From Petaurus breviceps papuanus (taxonomy: Eukaryota; Chordata; Mammalia; Diprotodontia; Petauridae), in the NCBI GenBank assembly GCA_028583685.1, contig JAMXIF010001177.1:4607318-4671317 (forward strand): a stretch of DNA of 64,000 bases. Direction: 5' to 3'. Below, one piece after another: positions 33,515-43,990 of the stretch. The position numbers and the translations under genes were made by a program. Each line of letters begins with the position of its first letter. Within the stretch, counting starts at the first letter, position 1. The notes under the pieces are model-generated. The model searched no databases. It was not told the DNA's origin and saw only the letters and a list, made by a program, of their open reading frames with translations.

Positions 33515-33950
33515 GTCCAATATCTAAAGCTGGAATAGGACTTTCACGTCGACTAAGTCTAAACCCCTCAATTTACAGGCAATGCCATTGAGTTAATAGA
33601 AGAGCTGAGATGATCTCGAAGGTCCTTCTAGCTCTAAAACATATGATTCTGTGATCTGAAGACAGATTGTCTGACTTCAAATTCAGTGTTTTTTCTATTG
33701 TCTAAGTAGCTATGTGACCTTGGACAAATCATAACCTGTAATATAAAAATATAATATAAATATTACAACATAATATAAAACAGGCAATATAAACATAAAT
33801 ATATCATATATCATATAAAATATAAAAGGTTGGACTGTAATGTAAAATATAATGTAAATATATAATATATAGTGATATATATTATACAATATGTAATATA
33901 TAAAGGTTGGACTAAATGGATATCTAAGATTCTATTATTGTAAGTAAGTC
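33515..33950 (+). mobile_element. SINE remnants with an AT-rich expansion
   Basis: A decayed SINE 3' part ('gaaggtccttctagctctaaaac', 33615) is followed by a tRNA-type half ('tagctatgtgaccttggacaaatca', 33707). An AT-only tract then interrupts it before the SINE text resumes ('ggttggactaaatggatatctaag', 33907). Confidence 0.55.
33738..33905. repeat. AT-rich repeat tract
   Basis: About 170 bases of near-pure A/T with recurring ataatataa and tatataata blocks, and an internal copy of aaaggttggact at 33826. Confidence 0.8.
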
Positions 33951-34636
33951 ATAGGCTCTAGGCTTTGTATGGGGTCCACATAAAGAAATGAAAAATTTTG
34001 GGGGTGATAGCCCTTTCTCAGACTTTACTGTGGGAAGTTTCAAGCATAACTCATATCTAGGTCTCCCTGTATGTGATTAAGGGGTCTCTAGATCCATCTC
34101 CTACAAGCACTCAAGGTAATCATTACTATATATCAGATATAAGATAAAGATAGGCTTTATTCTACCCCTCAGAAAATTGGAAAATGCCTATAAGGACACA
34201 CAAAGCAGAAGGAGAACCCTGGTAGATAGTGATCCTATCAGAGTGGCCCATAAATAATACAATTCTCCTCCTGTTGCATTGGTCTCACTTTCCTCAGAGG
34301 CCCAAAGTGCTCTAGATGTAACACTACATTATGGTTTGGACTTCTTTGGGTAGTGAAATAAACTTGGGGGTTACCAAACAGAGTGACGCCCTTTCCTGCA
34401 TTCCACTGAGTGCTATTTTCCATGGGGATTCTAGCAGTTCCCCAGACTTAGCATCAAGCTGTGGATTGAGCTCCCCTCAGAGGGGATATACATTTGGGGC
34501 TGCTAGACAGATAACTTATGTCCCATCAGATACACACATTTCAAATAACTCACTGTAACAGTAAAGTACCAAGTCTAGGGTCTCTTGCTGTCTCGTATCA
34601 TGCTATAGTTCCATCAAGAATAGGAAGTCATGTGTA
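33951..34636. other. No recognisable element
   Basis: I could not assign this stretch. Short frames on both strands have no motif support. Confidence 0.4.
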
Positions 34637-34918
34637 CAATAATTATAATAGCTGATATTTACAAAGTACTTACTAGGCATTGTGCTAAGCACTTTATAAT
34701 CATCATCTCATATGATCTTCATAACAACCCTGAGAGGTGGGTGCTATTATTATTATCCCCATTTTATATTTGCAGTTGATGAAACTGAGGCAAACACAGA
34801 TTAAGTGACTTACCCAGGGTCATATAATCTAATAAGTGTCTGAGGCTGAATTTGAACTCAGATCTTCCTGATTCTGGGCCCAATGCTTTGTCCACTTCTC
34901 CACCTAGCTGCCCCCTAA
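34637..34918 (-). mobile_element. MIR-family SINE, antisense
   Basis: 'tatttacaaagtacttactaggcattgtgctaagcactttat', 'tctcatatgatcttcataacaaccctgagagg', 'gatgaaactgaggcaaac' and 'cacttctccacctagctgcccc'. Full-length, well preserved. Confidence 0.9.
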
Positions 34919-35184
34919 ATCTGGTGTTACCCAGGAACTCCCTTACTCTTGATAAAAGAGTTCAGGAATTTTTACCATCTGACCCAAGTGATTCTCTTCT
35001 CCATAGCTACAAATAGATTCATAGATGAATGAGTTTTCCAAATAGTTAATATTTTTCCCTTTCAAACATCAAAGCTTTTCTTCTTCCTCTTTTTCTTTAA
35101 AAAAATTATTCCTTGTTATAGGAGATGGCTCTCTGTGAGATGGGAAGGGCAGGGGGAAATTTAGGTAAAGTAAAAACAAAATTA

Positions 35185-35199
35185 TCAATAATTTTTTTT
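35185..35199. repeat. Target-site duplication of the HAL1-type element, left
   Basis: tcaataatttttttt, exactly repeated at 38043-38057. On the element's strand the copy begins in an A run preceded by TTT, matching the L1 endonuclease target TT/AAAA. Confidence 0.9.
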
Positions 35200-35469
35200 C
35201 CCTACGGAAATATTTTTTATTATTATTTAAATGCTTTATTAACTTCTGATTTACATCATTTGTTTCCGCCACATTTTGAGTTACAAATTTTCTCCCCGTT
35301 TTTCCCCCACCCATCCCCCCAAAACAGCAGTCCCACAGGATATCCCCACCACCAATCTGCTCTCTCCCATATTTTCTCCCGTATCCGTTTCAACTTTTCC
35401 AGTGGATCTCTATGCTTCAGTGCCTGTACATCCCATTTCTTAATTACATGTAAGATGGTATTAATAATA

Positions 35470-35470
35470 G

Positions 35471-35539
<69 letters not shown>

Positions 35540-35540
35540 T
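35470..35540. repeat. (TA)n(CA)n(TA)n microsatellite
   Basis: Alternating TA units, then about 12 CA units, then TA units again. It lies within the 3' UTR of the HAL1-type element. Confidence 0.95.
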
Positions 35541-36276
35541 TGAATGTAGATTTTAAAACTTTCAATCCCAGATTCATTCCCTTCCTCCCCTGCCACCCAC
35601 CCCCACTGGGGAGACAAGTAGTTCAGTATAGGTTGTACATGTGCGGCTAATGCAAAACAATAACATAGTAGATATATTGTAAAAGACTGACCACATTTCC
35701 CCCCCACCCGTTCTATTCTCTACTTTGATCCTGTCCCTTTTCAAAACTGGGTGCTTCCAACTTCCCTCCCCGCCAGCCTGCTCTCCCTTCCATCATACCC
35801 CCTCTCATCCCCTTCCCCCCCATTCTCCTGGAGGGTGAGATCCCCTATTTAGTGTGTATTTCCCTCCCTCCTCAAGCCAGATTCAATAAGAATAAGGTTG
35901 ACCCATTCCCTTCTGCCCTCCTATTCTTTCCCTCCATTGCAACCATTTTCCCCTGCCTCTTCTGTATGAGATAGTTTGCTCCAATCTGTCTTTCCCCATC
36001 TCCTCTCATTATACTCCTCTCACCTCTCAATTTCACCTTTTAAGTATCATCCCTTCCTGTTAAATTGGTCCCGTGCCCTCTATCTATGTATACCTGTAAA
36101 CGTATACACACACATTCACATATGTATTCATATGCCCACATACCCTCATATATACTTCTAATCCCTTCAACTACTGAGAAAAGTTTCATAAGTTACAATT
36201 ATTGTTTTTCCATGTAGGAATGTTAATAGTTCAACTTTGATAAGTTCCTTATGATTTCTTTTCCCTGTTTACCTTC

Positions 36277-37338
36277 TCATGCTTCTCTTGCTTCTTGTAT
36301 CTGAATGGCAAATTTTCTATTCAACTCTGGTTTTTTCATCAAGAATGACTGAAAGTCCTGTATTCCACTGAATGACCATATTTTCCCCTGAAACATGATA
36401 CTCAGTTTTGCTGGGTAGGTGACTCTTGGTCTTAATCCCAGCTCCCTTGACCTCTGGAATATCACATTCCAAGCCCTTCGATCCCTCGGTGTAGAAGCTG
36501 CCAGTTCCTGGGTTATCCTGATTGTGTTTCCACAATATTCAAATTGTTTCTTCCTGGCTGCTTGTAATATTCTCTCCTTAATCTGGGAATTTTGGAACAT
36601 GGCTATAATATTCCTAGGAGTTTTCTTTTTGGGATCTTTTTCAGGAGGTGATCGGTGGATTCTTTCGACCTCCATTTTGCCTTCTCGTTCTAAAACATCA
36701 GGGCAGTTTTCTTTGAGAACTTCCTGGAGGATGCTTTCTAGGTTCTTACTTTGGTCATGGCTTTCAGGTAGTCCAATAATTTTTAAATGATCTCTCCTGG
36801 ATCTATTTTCCAGGTCAGTGGTTTTTCCCATGAGATATTTCACATTGCCTTCTATTCTTTCATTTGTTTGGATCTGTTTGACAGCATCTTGATTTCTCAT
36901 AAAGTCATTAGCTTCCATTTGCTCCAATCTAATTCTGAAGCAATGATTCTCCTCAGTGAGCTTTTGAGATTCTTTTTCCATCTGGCAAATTTGACTTTTT
37001 AAGGCATTCTTCTCCTCATTGCCTTTTTGAGCCTTCTTTGCCATTTGAGTCAGTCTGTTTTTTAAGGTATTATTTTCTTCAGTCAGGTTGTTGACTCTCA
37101 TTTCATAATTTTCTTGCATTGTTCTCATTTCTCTTCCCAATTTTTCCTCCACTTCTCTTATCTGCTTCTTAAGGTCCTCTATGGCCTGTAACCAGCTTGT
37201 ATTTTCCTTTGAAGCTTTTGGTGCAGGAGTACTGACTTCACTGTTTTCCTCCTGTTCCATGCCTTGCTCCTTCTTATCCCCAAAATAGGAGTGTAATGTT
37301 GGAATCTTCTGTCTGCTTTGTTTCCTCTGCCTGCTCAT
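36277..37338 (-). CDS. L1-type ORF1 protein (RNA-binding retrotransposon chaperone)
   Basis: 353 codons from the ATG at 37338 to a stop at 36277; upstream in-frame codons lack an ATG, so a longer call would need a TTG start. The basic N-terminus (MSRQRKQSRQK) leads into a heptad-rich coiled coil at about residues 48-178 (trimerisation). An RRM-like domain follows from about 180 (RSRRDHLKIIGLPES), with the VERIHRS segment near 224-230. The C-terminal domain is at about 240-335 (TPRNIIAMFQNSQIKERILQ, YPAKLSIMF). This is the order of L1 ORF1p, which binds element RNA in a cytoplasmic RNP. Length matches L1 ORF1 proteins (about 340-370). No stop or frameshift is seen. No ORF2 follows, which supports HAL1 status. 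Confidence 0.9.
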   Translation of the reverse strand: MSRQRKQSRQKIPTLHSYFGDKKEQGMEQEENSEVSTPAPKASKENTSWLQAIEDLKKQIREVEEKLGREMRTMQENYEMRVNNLTEENNTLKNRLTQMAKKAQKGNEEKNALKSQICQMEKESQKLTEENHCFRIRLEQMEANDFMRNQDAVKQIQTNERIEGNVKYLMGKTTDLENRSRRDHLKIIGLPESHDQSKNLESILQEVLKENCPDVLEREGKMEVERIHRSPPEKDPKKKTPRNIIAMFQNSQIKERILQAARKKQFEYCGNTIRITQELAASTPRDRRAWNVIFQRSRELGLRPRVTYPAKLSIMFQGKIWSFSGIQDFQSFLMKKPELNRKFAIQIQEAREA

Positions 37339-38042
37339 TTTGCCACTCAATTATTTGACTTTTGGGCTTTTTGCCACAGTAGGACTCTGCCACCAGACAG
37401 GGGAATTTTCCTCCCAAATGCTGGGGCTTTCTCAGCTGCCAGAGGTATTAGATGGGTGCCCTCTCTGAGGTCTTCACACGCTCTGGCAAGTTGGACACAC
37501 ACTCCAGGACCTCCACCCTAGACTGCAATCCAGATCCAAGCAGGTTAAAGCAAGAGCGATTACCCCTCAGACTGGTGCTTGGTACCCCTACACTCTACAG
37601 GCCAGGAGCTGAAGCTGCTACATGGAGCTGGCTGGCTGTGCAAGGGTCTGAGTGGCTTCTCGCCACGGGCTTCCACTTACTGGGTCCCAAAGTCCAGACT
37701 GCACTGGCCTCTTACCTTGTCCTTCACATCTATGCATTGATAAATCTAGAAACGGCCACAGCTGCTGCTGATCTGGAGTCCCTCTGGCTAGCAGCTGGTC
37801 AGGCCCACACTGGGGCTAAAGCCTCCGCGTGTTGCTGGGCTCCGCTCCCAGAGCGCTGCTCTGGCCGATTCCTGCCTGCCTGCCGGGCTGTCCTCAGCGG
37901 GAGGTTAGCTTCTCTGTGTCATTTTGTGGGTTCTGCAGCTCCAAAGTTTGTTTAGAGTCCCCTTTTTACATGGATTGGGGAGGGTGGAAGCCGGAGCCGC
38001 GGGAAGGTCTTGCTTCTACTCTGCCATCTTGGCTCTGCCCCC
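37339..38042 (-). promoter_or_regulatory. 5' UTR / internal promoter of the HAL1-type element
   Basis: A 704-bp leader, richer in G+C than its surroundings. Near the element's first base it has an AAGATGGC core (38030-38023, about +13 to +20), the YY1-type motif that fixes start sites in human L1 promoters at a similar position. Promoter activity is inferred from layout only. Confidence 0.65.
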
Positions 38043-38057
38043 TCAATAATTTTTTTT
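38043..38057. repeat. Target-site duplication of the HAL1-type element, right
   Basis: tcaataatttttttt, identical to 35185-35199; the sequence then runs into aaagctcattg. Confidence 0.9.
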
Positions 38058-38290
38058 AAAGCTCATTGACTTCATTCTACTTTTATGCCCCATGAAAAAG
38101 TTGGCAAAAGGAACAAATCAGAAAGATTTGTGGAGTGGAATGCCTCACTAGAGGCAGGGATGCTGATAAAAGTCAGAAGTGATAGCGACTGAGAGAATAA
38201 AGAGAAAGAAAAACTATAAAAACAAGCACAAAAACTCAAAAAGTATAGCTCTGTGAGACTCTAGCATAGGGGTTAAAAAAAACACACTCT

Positions 38291-38450
38291 GGGGCAGCCA
38301 GGTAGCACAGCGAGTAAGAGCACCGGCTCCAGTGTTGGGATATGTGGATCGAATCCGGGCTCAGACACTTATTACCCACCCAGAAACACCTGGCCATGTA
38401 ACCTTGAGCAAGTTACTTAACCCCGATTGCTTTAAAAAAAAACACACACT
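38291..38450 (+). mobile_element. A-tailed tRNA-derived SINE, subfamily B
   Basis: Starts ggggcagccaggtagcacag, has the 'gcgagtaagagcaccggc' head, and ends 'gcaagttacttaaccccgattgctt' plus an A tail. Similar A-rich/cacactc flanks on both sides suggest a target duplication of about 15 bp. Confidence 0.85.
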
Positions 38451-38454
38451 CCTC

Positions 38455-38655
38455 AGTAGCATATAATAACTCAGATTTCTATATCATCATAAGGTTTATA
38501 AAACATCTTCCTCACGATGACCCTGTGAGGTAGGCCATGTAAGCATTATTGTACCCACTTTATGGGTGAGATGAGGAGAGAAGAGGTGACTTGTCCATAG
38601 TCACACAACTTAGTAAGTGCTAGAGCCAGGATAGGAAATAAGATCTTTAATCCCA
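38455..38655 (-). mobile_element. MIR-family SINE, antisense
   Basis: 'atcataaggtttataaaacatcttcctcacgatgaccctgtgagg', 'cccactttatgggtgagatgagg' and 'gacttgtccatagtcacacaac'. The tRNA half is shortened. Confidence 0.75.
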
Positions 38656-39089
38656 TGACCAACCGTCCCCAAACATGGAAAATCTTTCATGTTTTTCAAA
38701 AGATTTTTATATGTAATTGGGAATTGATTGGTACTTCTCTTACATATACAGTGGTTAAGCTTTGTGTTTTTTAGAAATTTGATTGCTTTAATTATCTGAA
38801 AAATTCGCTTATGTAGAGCAGAACCTAATGACTAATAAAATTTATGTTACTCTATCAGAAACCTAGGAACCCATTTCTTATGGCTGCCAGTTCTCAGGGA
38901 CCAGGCAGCTCCACTGAGATCTAGGAGACACTAAGCTAAGAGTGCTAACTCAGGATAACCTATAAACCTATCCACACAAGATTAATATCTGTACTAACCT
39001 GTATCTAAATAGCCCTTTTATTATAACAACATATCTGTTTTTAATCTAATGTTGTGTAGCACAATGTTCCAAAGAGTTCTAAACAGCAA

Positions 39090-39905
39090 GAAGAATTATA
39101 ATTATTATTAATTATAATTATTATTTTACAATGTTAAATTATTATTTACATGAATTATAAATATTATAATTCAATACCAGTGAACTCAACAAATATTTAT
39201 TACAGACCTAAGTGCACTAAGCACTTAGCATTAAGTACTAGAGTAATACAGAAGAAAAGTAACACTTATCCCAACCTTCAAGGGGTATGGGGTGGAATAA
39301 GACATGTGCCTAAATTAAGTCAGATACAAAATAGAATGGGATAGCAGCAAAAGAGAGATTCAGAGGATTCATTTCAAGTCAAGTTGATTTGGTAAGTGCT
39401 TAATAAGTGCTTGCTATGTATTTCCTAGGTGCTGGAGAGACAAAGACAAAAAACATAAAGCAGTCCATGTCCTCAAGGAGCTTATGTTCTGCTGGAGGTG
39501 GGAGTAGGGAAACAAACAAATATCAAATGTGTACGGCATAAATGCAAGATTATGTGAGGGAGGATGGAAAATAAAAAGCACCAATAACAGGAAGAAGGGA
39601 ATCAGGAAAGCTGTTTTGTCAAAGGTTTACACTTAGCCTGAGTCTTGAGGAAAGGTAACGATTCCTAGAGGTGGAGATGAGGAGGGAGAGTATTCCAGAC
39701 ATGGGGGACAGACAGCCCGCCCTGTGCAAGGCAGAAAGAGAGGTAAGATGGTTTGTATATGAGAAATAACAACTAGGCTAGTCTGTCTGAAACAGTGAGT
39801 GAGGGGGAAAATATGAAATCAGCCTGGAAAAAGATGGGTTTGAGTCAAATTGTGAAAGGCTTTAAATGCCTAACAAAGAAATCTCAATTTCTTTCTAGAA
39901 CAGGA
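39090..39905 (-). mobile_element. LINE-2, antisense (two adjacent pieces)
   Basis: 39180-39310 and 39375-39905 each start at the reversed L2 3' end ('caaatatttattacagacc', 'gtgcttgctatgta..ctaggtgctggagaga'). The second continues to 'gaaaggctttaaatgcctaacaaagaaatctcaa'. They are either two insertions or a partial duplication. 39090-39170 is AT-rich. Confidence 0.8.
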
Positions 39906-39989
39906 GTTCTTCACCTGAGTTCCATGAACTTGTTTTTTTGTTTATTTGGGGTTTTTTTCTTACCATTTCACTAACACTAACAAATTGCT

Positions 39990-40105
39990 AAGTTCCTTGA
40001 GGTTGGAACTGTCTTTTTCTTATTTTTATGCTCAGTATTTAGCACAGTGCTTGGTGCACAGTAGGCCCTTAATAAGTGTTTGTTGACTAATTGACTGACA
40101 TTTAT
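39990..40105 (+). mobile_element. LINE-2 3' end, sense
   Basis: 'tccttgaggttggaactgtc', 'tatgctcagtatttagcacagtgcttggtgcacagtaggcccttaataagtg', then 'ttgactaattgactga'. Confidence 0.85.
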
Positions 40106-42003
40106 ATATAACAAATACGCAATTGCAAATTAGAACTGGAATAACTATGATCAATTAAATGACTCATTGAAAAAGAAGGTGGATTTGACGGTTATATGGC
40201 AAGAGCAAAGGATGACCTTTGTACATAGCAATACAGTTATATGTTATATGATTATTATATAGCATAGCATATAGTCTTCTGTGACAAGTGCATAGTGGGC
40301 ACCTATGTTCTACTGATATCCTCACAATGTTAAGAGAAAGCACATTGGTTTGACACCTCCTTTCCCCATTCCATTCAAATTTATGCTATGATATAGACAA
40401 GAGTTGCCCAGGATGGGGAGATCAGAGATTTATTTGAGTATACTATCTACATAAGTCTATCCATGAAGCCCTCCATCATCATAAGAAGAAGGGTCAGGGT
40501 TCCAGTCTCATAAGGCAAAAACTCCTTTACTTCTGTTCTGGTTTCTGCTATCCTCATCCAGCTTAGCTCTCCTACTCCAACTTTGATCCTTCTCTGTTCT
40601 ATCCTTCCATTGTGTCCACCCAACCTATCCCCACTCATTTCTTAAGAAATTCCTCTCAATTTTCTCACATTTTCCAACTTTTTGCCCTCCTGGAAACTTA
40701 GATCCCTCTAGAAAACAAATCCCTAACATCCCTCCCCTACCGCCCCCAGTACTGAATTTTTCTTCTTTCATGCCTCACCTTCTCCAACACCCTGGGCCTT
40801 GAAGAAGCATGCTCCTTGTTCTTCACTGTCATTCTCTGACCTTTGTCATTCCACAAGGCACCCTCTCCTGCTTTCAGGTTTGCCACACCCATCCAAACCC
40901 TTGATTCAGAAATCTGCCTGCTTCCAGGTCCCTCTCCATGCTTTCTTTAAGAATTCAGCACCTTTCTCACAATCTTGCTCTCTTCCCCAACTCTTAACCT
41001 AATATGTAGGTAAAGCTAACTAGCTAACTAGGGTCCAATATTAGTCCAAATAATGAATCTCCTTAAGTAGTTGCATTAATGGAGGTTGTACTATGTATTT
41101 CCATTGTGCTGGAACTTCAAATAGTATGAATACTAATACATGCAATCACTTTGTAATATTCCTTATTGGTACTAATTAGAACCTAGCTGTCATTTAACAC
41201 ATAGATGAATACATTGGGATCTTCTAAAATGCCTCAATACATTAATTTCAACTCCCATGATCTATATCTTCACTTCTGATGCCATAAAAATCTCTACATC
41301 ACCCATGATTATACTACTTTCAGGATTTTGAGCTCTGAAATTCCCCTCTCTGATTGACCATAGCCTTCAGTCCTTTGTTTTGCATTTTGCTTTGCATTCC
41401 ATTGCTTAAACCTATTCTTTGCCCTAACTGATACATTCAGTCCCTTTAAACCTCCCTGTCCTTTCTGTCAATAATCTATGCTCTGGTCTCCATCTACCAT
41501 TCACAATATCAACTTTATTGATGACCATTTCAAACATACTCCGTCCTCTACCCTTCAGTCTCTGGCCCCCTTATCTTTCCCTCCTTCACCTTCCCAATTT
41601 CCAGCACAGCTACCTCTGCTTTGTTCCTATTCCTGGGCCACAGAGCAGTACTGGAGGAAGTCATGCAATACTGTGGATCCATTATAAATTTATTTTGTCT
41701 AGTCTCATTTGCCTCCATCCCCTGCACTACTTCATGGGAATCCTTTAATTTTCCCTGGTTGGTCCTTTATCATGCTCTGTACCATTCCCGTTGCAGCTTT
41801 CCTTCTCTGCTTAAAGTCTCTAATCTACTTTTCCATTTAAGCAGAGGACCCCACCTCTTATTTTTCTGGGAAAATCGAGGCCATTTTCCATTACTCTGTA
41901 CCTCAAAATTTATTCATATCATTCCCATTCTCTCTTCCTTTGCTACAGTCTCAGAGGAACAGGCAGCCCTTCTCTTTGCCTTGGCAAACCCTTTTCCTTA
42001 TAT

Positions 42004-42205
42004 CAGGGTGGGGAATCTGTGGACTCAAGGCCATATGTGGCCTTCTAGGACCTTGGGCATGGCCTTTTGACCGAGTTCAAAGTTTATAGAACAAATTCTT
42101 TGATTAAGGAGATTTGTTCTGTGAAGTTTGGATTCAATTAAAGGGCCACACTTAAAGACCTGGAGGGCCACATGTGGCCTTGAGGCCACAGGTTTTCCAT
42201 CCCTG
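42004..42205. mobile_element. hAT-like fold-back MITE
   Basis: 202 bp, almost entirely an inverted repeat. The left arm cagggtggggaatctgtgg pairs with the right arm ending ttttccatccctg, and internal blocks pair too (agaacaaattctttgatta with taaggagatttgttct). The CAGGG tips suggest hAT. I could not find a clear 8-bp target duplication. Confidence 0.7.
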
Positions 42206-42719
42206 ATACCCTTGAACCTATCTTTTCTATTTTTCTCCTAATTGGAGAACTTGGCCCAAGAATTATCTTATCTTTCATCTTCAATTTCTCCTTATTTACT
42301 TGCTTTTTCCTTGCTGCCTACAAGCACATCATGTCTCCCCCAGCCTTAAAAACAAAAACAAAAACACCTTTGGTTAACCTTACCATAGCCTCTATTCATT
42401 TTCCTATATATTTTTTCTCTTTTTCACATCCACACTCCTCCAAAAAGTTGCCTACACTCATTGCTTCCACTTCTTCACTTCCCACTCACTTCTCAACCCA
42501 TAGCAAACTGGCTTCCAACCTTAATTCAACCTCTCTGTGGTTACAAACAGTCTCTTAACAGCTTAAATCAGATAATCCTTTCTCAGGCCTCAACTAGTTT
42601 CATGTCTCTATGGCTTCTGACACTGTCAACCAGCTCCTCTTCCTGGGTATTCTCTCTTCTACCTGCTTCTCTAACAAAGGCTCACTCTTTCCTCCTTCTG
42701 CCTGTCTGACTACTCAGTC

Positions 42720-42885
42720 TCCTTTGAACCTGTGTTCAAATCTTGCCTCTGAAATTTACCAGCTATGTGACCTTAGGCTGATCACTTAACCTCTCTTTGC
42801 TTCTGTTTCCTTACCTCTAAAGTGGTGGTGGTGAGAGAATTAAATGGCCTCCAAGTTCCCTTTCAGCTCTGAATCTATGATGCCA
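42720..42885 (+). mobile_element. SINE (MIR-related), sense
   Basis: 'ctgtgttcaaatcttgcctctgaaatttaccagctatgtgacctt', 'cttctgtttccttacctctaaagtgg' and 'ggcctccaagttccctttcagctctgaatctatgat'. Inserted in L2. Confidence 0.75.
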
Positions 42886-43504
42886 TCCCTGGAATATCCC
42901 CCCAAGTTCTATTCTGGACCTTCTTTTCTCTTGGTCATCTCAGCCACTCCCATGTACTTAATTGTCACCTCTATACAGCCATATATCTGCCCTTATCTCT
43001 TTCTTGAACTCTAAAACTGATCACATTAGATGTTGGGCATTTTCACTTGAATGTCCCATTGGAATCTCAAACTTTGCACATCCAAAAAAAGAACTCATTA
43101 TTTTCCAAATGAAACCTTACTCTCCTCCCCAACTTCCATATTTCTGTTGAGAGCACCACCATCCTTGTGATCAGTTTCGCAGCTTTGGAGTTGTCCTTGA
43201 GTCTTCTCTCCTGCTCCATTCCTCCCAATCCAAATCCAGTGGGTTGACATGTCTTGTCAAATCTACCTCAACATTCCTTGAATCCATTCTCTTCTCCCTA
43301 TTCACATAATCATCACCTTAGTTCAGGTCTTCATCATCTCTTCTCGGGACTATTGTAATAACCTCCTAATTGGTTTCCTTCCTTCCAGTCTCAACTTTTT
43401 CCAATTGATCCTCCACACAATCACCAAAATAAATTTCTTAAAGCTCAGGTCTGACCACCTTTCTCCCCAGAGCTAAGAAATCATCAGTGACTTCTGATTT
43501 CTTC

Positions 43505-43610
43505 AGGGCAAGGCTTCTTAAACATTTCCACTCTTGACCCCTTCAGTGCTTCTCAAACTATGGGTTGTGACCCCATATGGGGTCAGGATATAATAAAAAC
43601 TCTTCAGCTG
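43505..43610 (+). mobile_element. hAT-like DNA element fragment
   Basis: 'ggcttcttaaacatttccactcttgaccccttcagtgcttctcaaac', then 'gggttgtgaccccatatggggtc', which has a local hairpin. It matches the element at 21090-21445. Confidence 0.45.
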
Positions 43611-43990
43611 GACCCTTCACAATTTAGCTCCATTATTATTCTCCTTCACTAAACAGGCCAATTACCTTTCACTGAACTCAACATTTTATCTTCCATCTTT
43701 CTGTACCTTATGCCTGGAATGCACTCTATCTTCCTTTAAGTCTCAAATAAAATTCCATCTTCTATAGGAAAACTTTCCCAATGCCTCTTAACTCTAGTGC
43801 CATCCCTCTTAATCATTTCCTATTTATCTTGTTTGTACATATCATTTACTTGTTGTATACCACATGAGCTTGTGGGTTCCTCAAGGACAGAGACTGTCTT
43901 TTGCCTTTTTTTTGTATCCCCAGTGCTTAGCACAGTGCCTGGCACATAGTAGGTCCTCAGTAAATGTTTGCTGACTGTTTCTGCCTGTTA

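Larger units (their letters stand above)
35200..38042 (-). mobile_element. HAL1-type ('half-L1') retrotransposon, complete-looking
   Basis: A 2.84-kb minus-strand element bounded by perfect 15-bp target duplications. From its 5' end (38042) it has a roughly 700-bp GC-rich leader starting ggggcagagccaagatggc, an open L1-type ORF1 (37338-36277), then about 1.08 kb of purine-rich 3' UTR containing a TA/CA microsatellite. Its last part shares 'gagaaaatttgtaactcaaaat' with ordinary L1 3' ends (see 53140). No ORF2 is present, and no truncation scar is needed to explain this: the layout fits the HAL1 class known in mammals. The perfect duplication, full length and open ORF1 indicate recent insertion. 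It would depend on L1 ORF2 protein in trans. An internally deleted L1 is the alternative. Confidence 0.8.
40440..43990 (+). mobile_element. Long LINE-2 copy, sense, decayed, with nested repeats
   Basis: The 3' two thirds are clearly sense L2: 'catgtctctatggcttctgacactgtcaacc' (cf. DLSAAFDTVDH), 'gttctattctggacc', 'tcatctcttctcgggactattgtaataacctcctaattgg', 'tgcctggaatgcactct', and the 3' end 'cagtgcttagcacagtgcctggcacatagtaggtcc'. The first kilobase is a weaker match and 41000-41340 may not belong. It is full of stops and frameshifts. Nested: a MITE (42004-42205), a MIR (42720-42885) and a hAT-like piece (43505-43610). Confidence 0.75.

Noticed and set aside
35125-35556. 143-codon plus-strand frame with Tyr-Ile and Thr-His runs
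   Set aside because: It is the reverse complement of the HAL1-type 3' UTR, including its TA/CA microsatellite.
37339-37350. A four-residue longer ORF1 start
   Set aside because: The codon at 37350 on the minus strand is TTG; the first ATG is at 37338, so the 353-codon form is preferred.
41478-42070. Overlapping open frames as a host gene
   Set aside because: They lie in a decayed sense L2; the frames switch repeatedly and match L2-like text.
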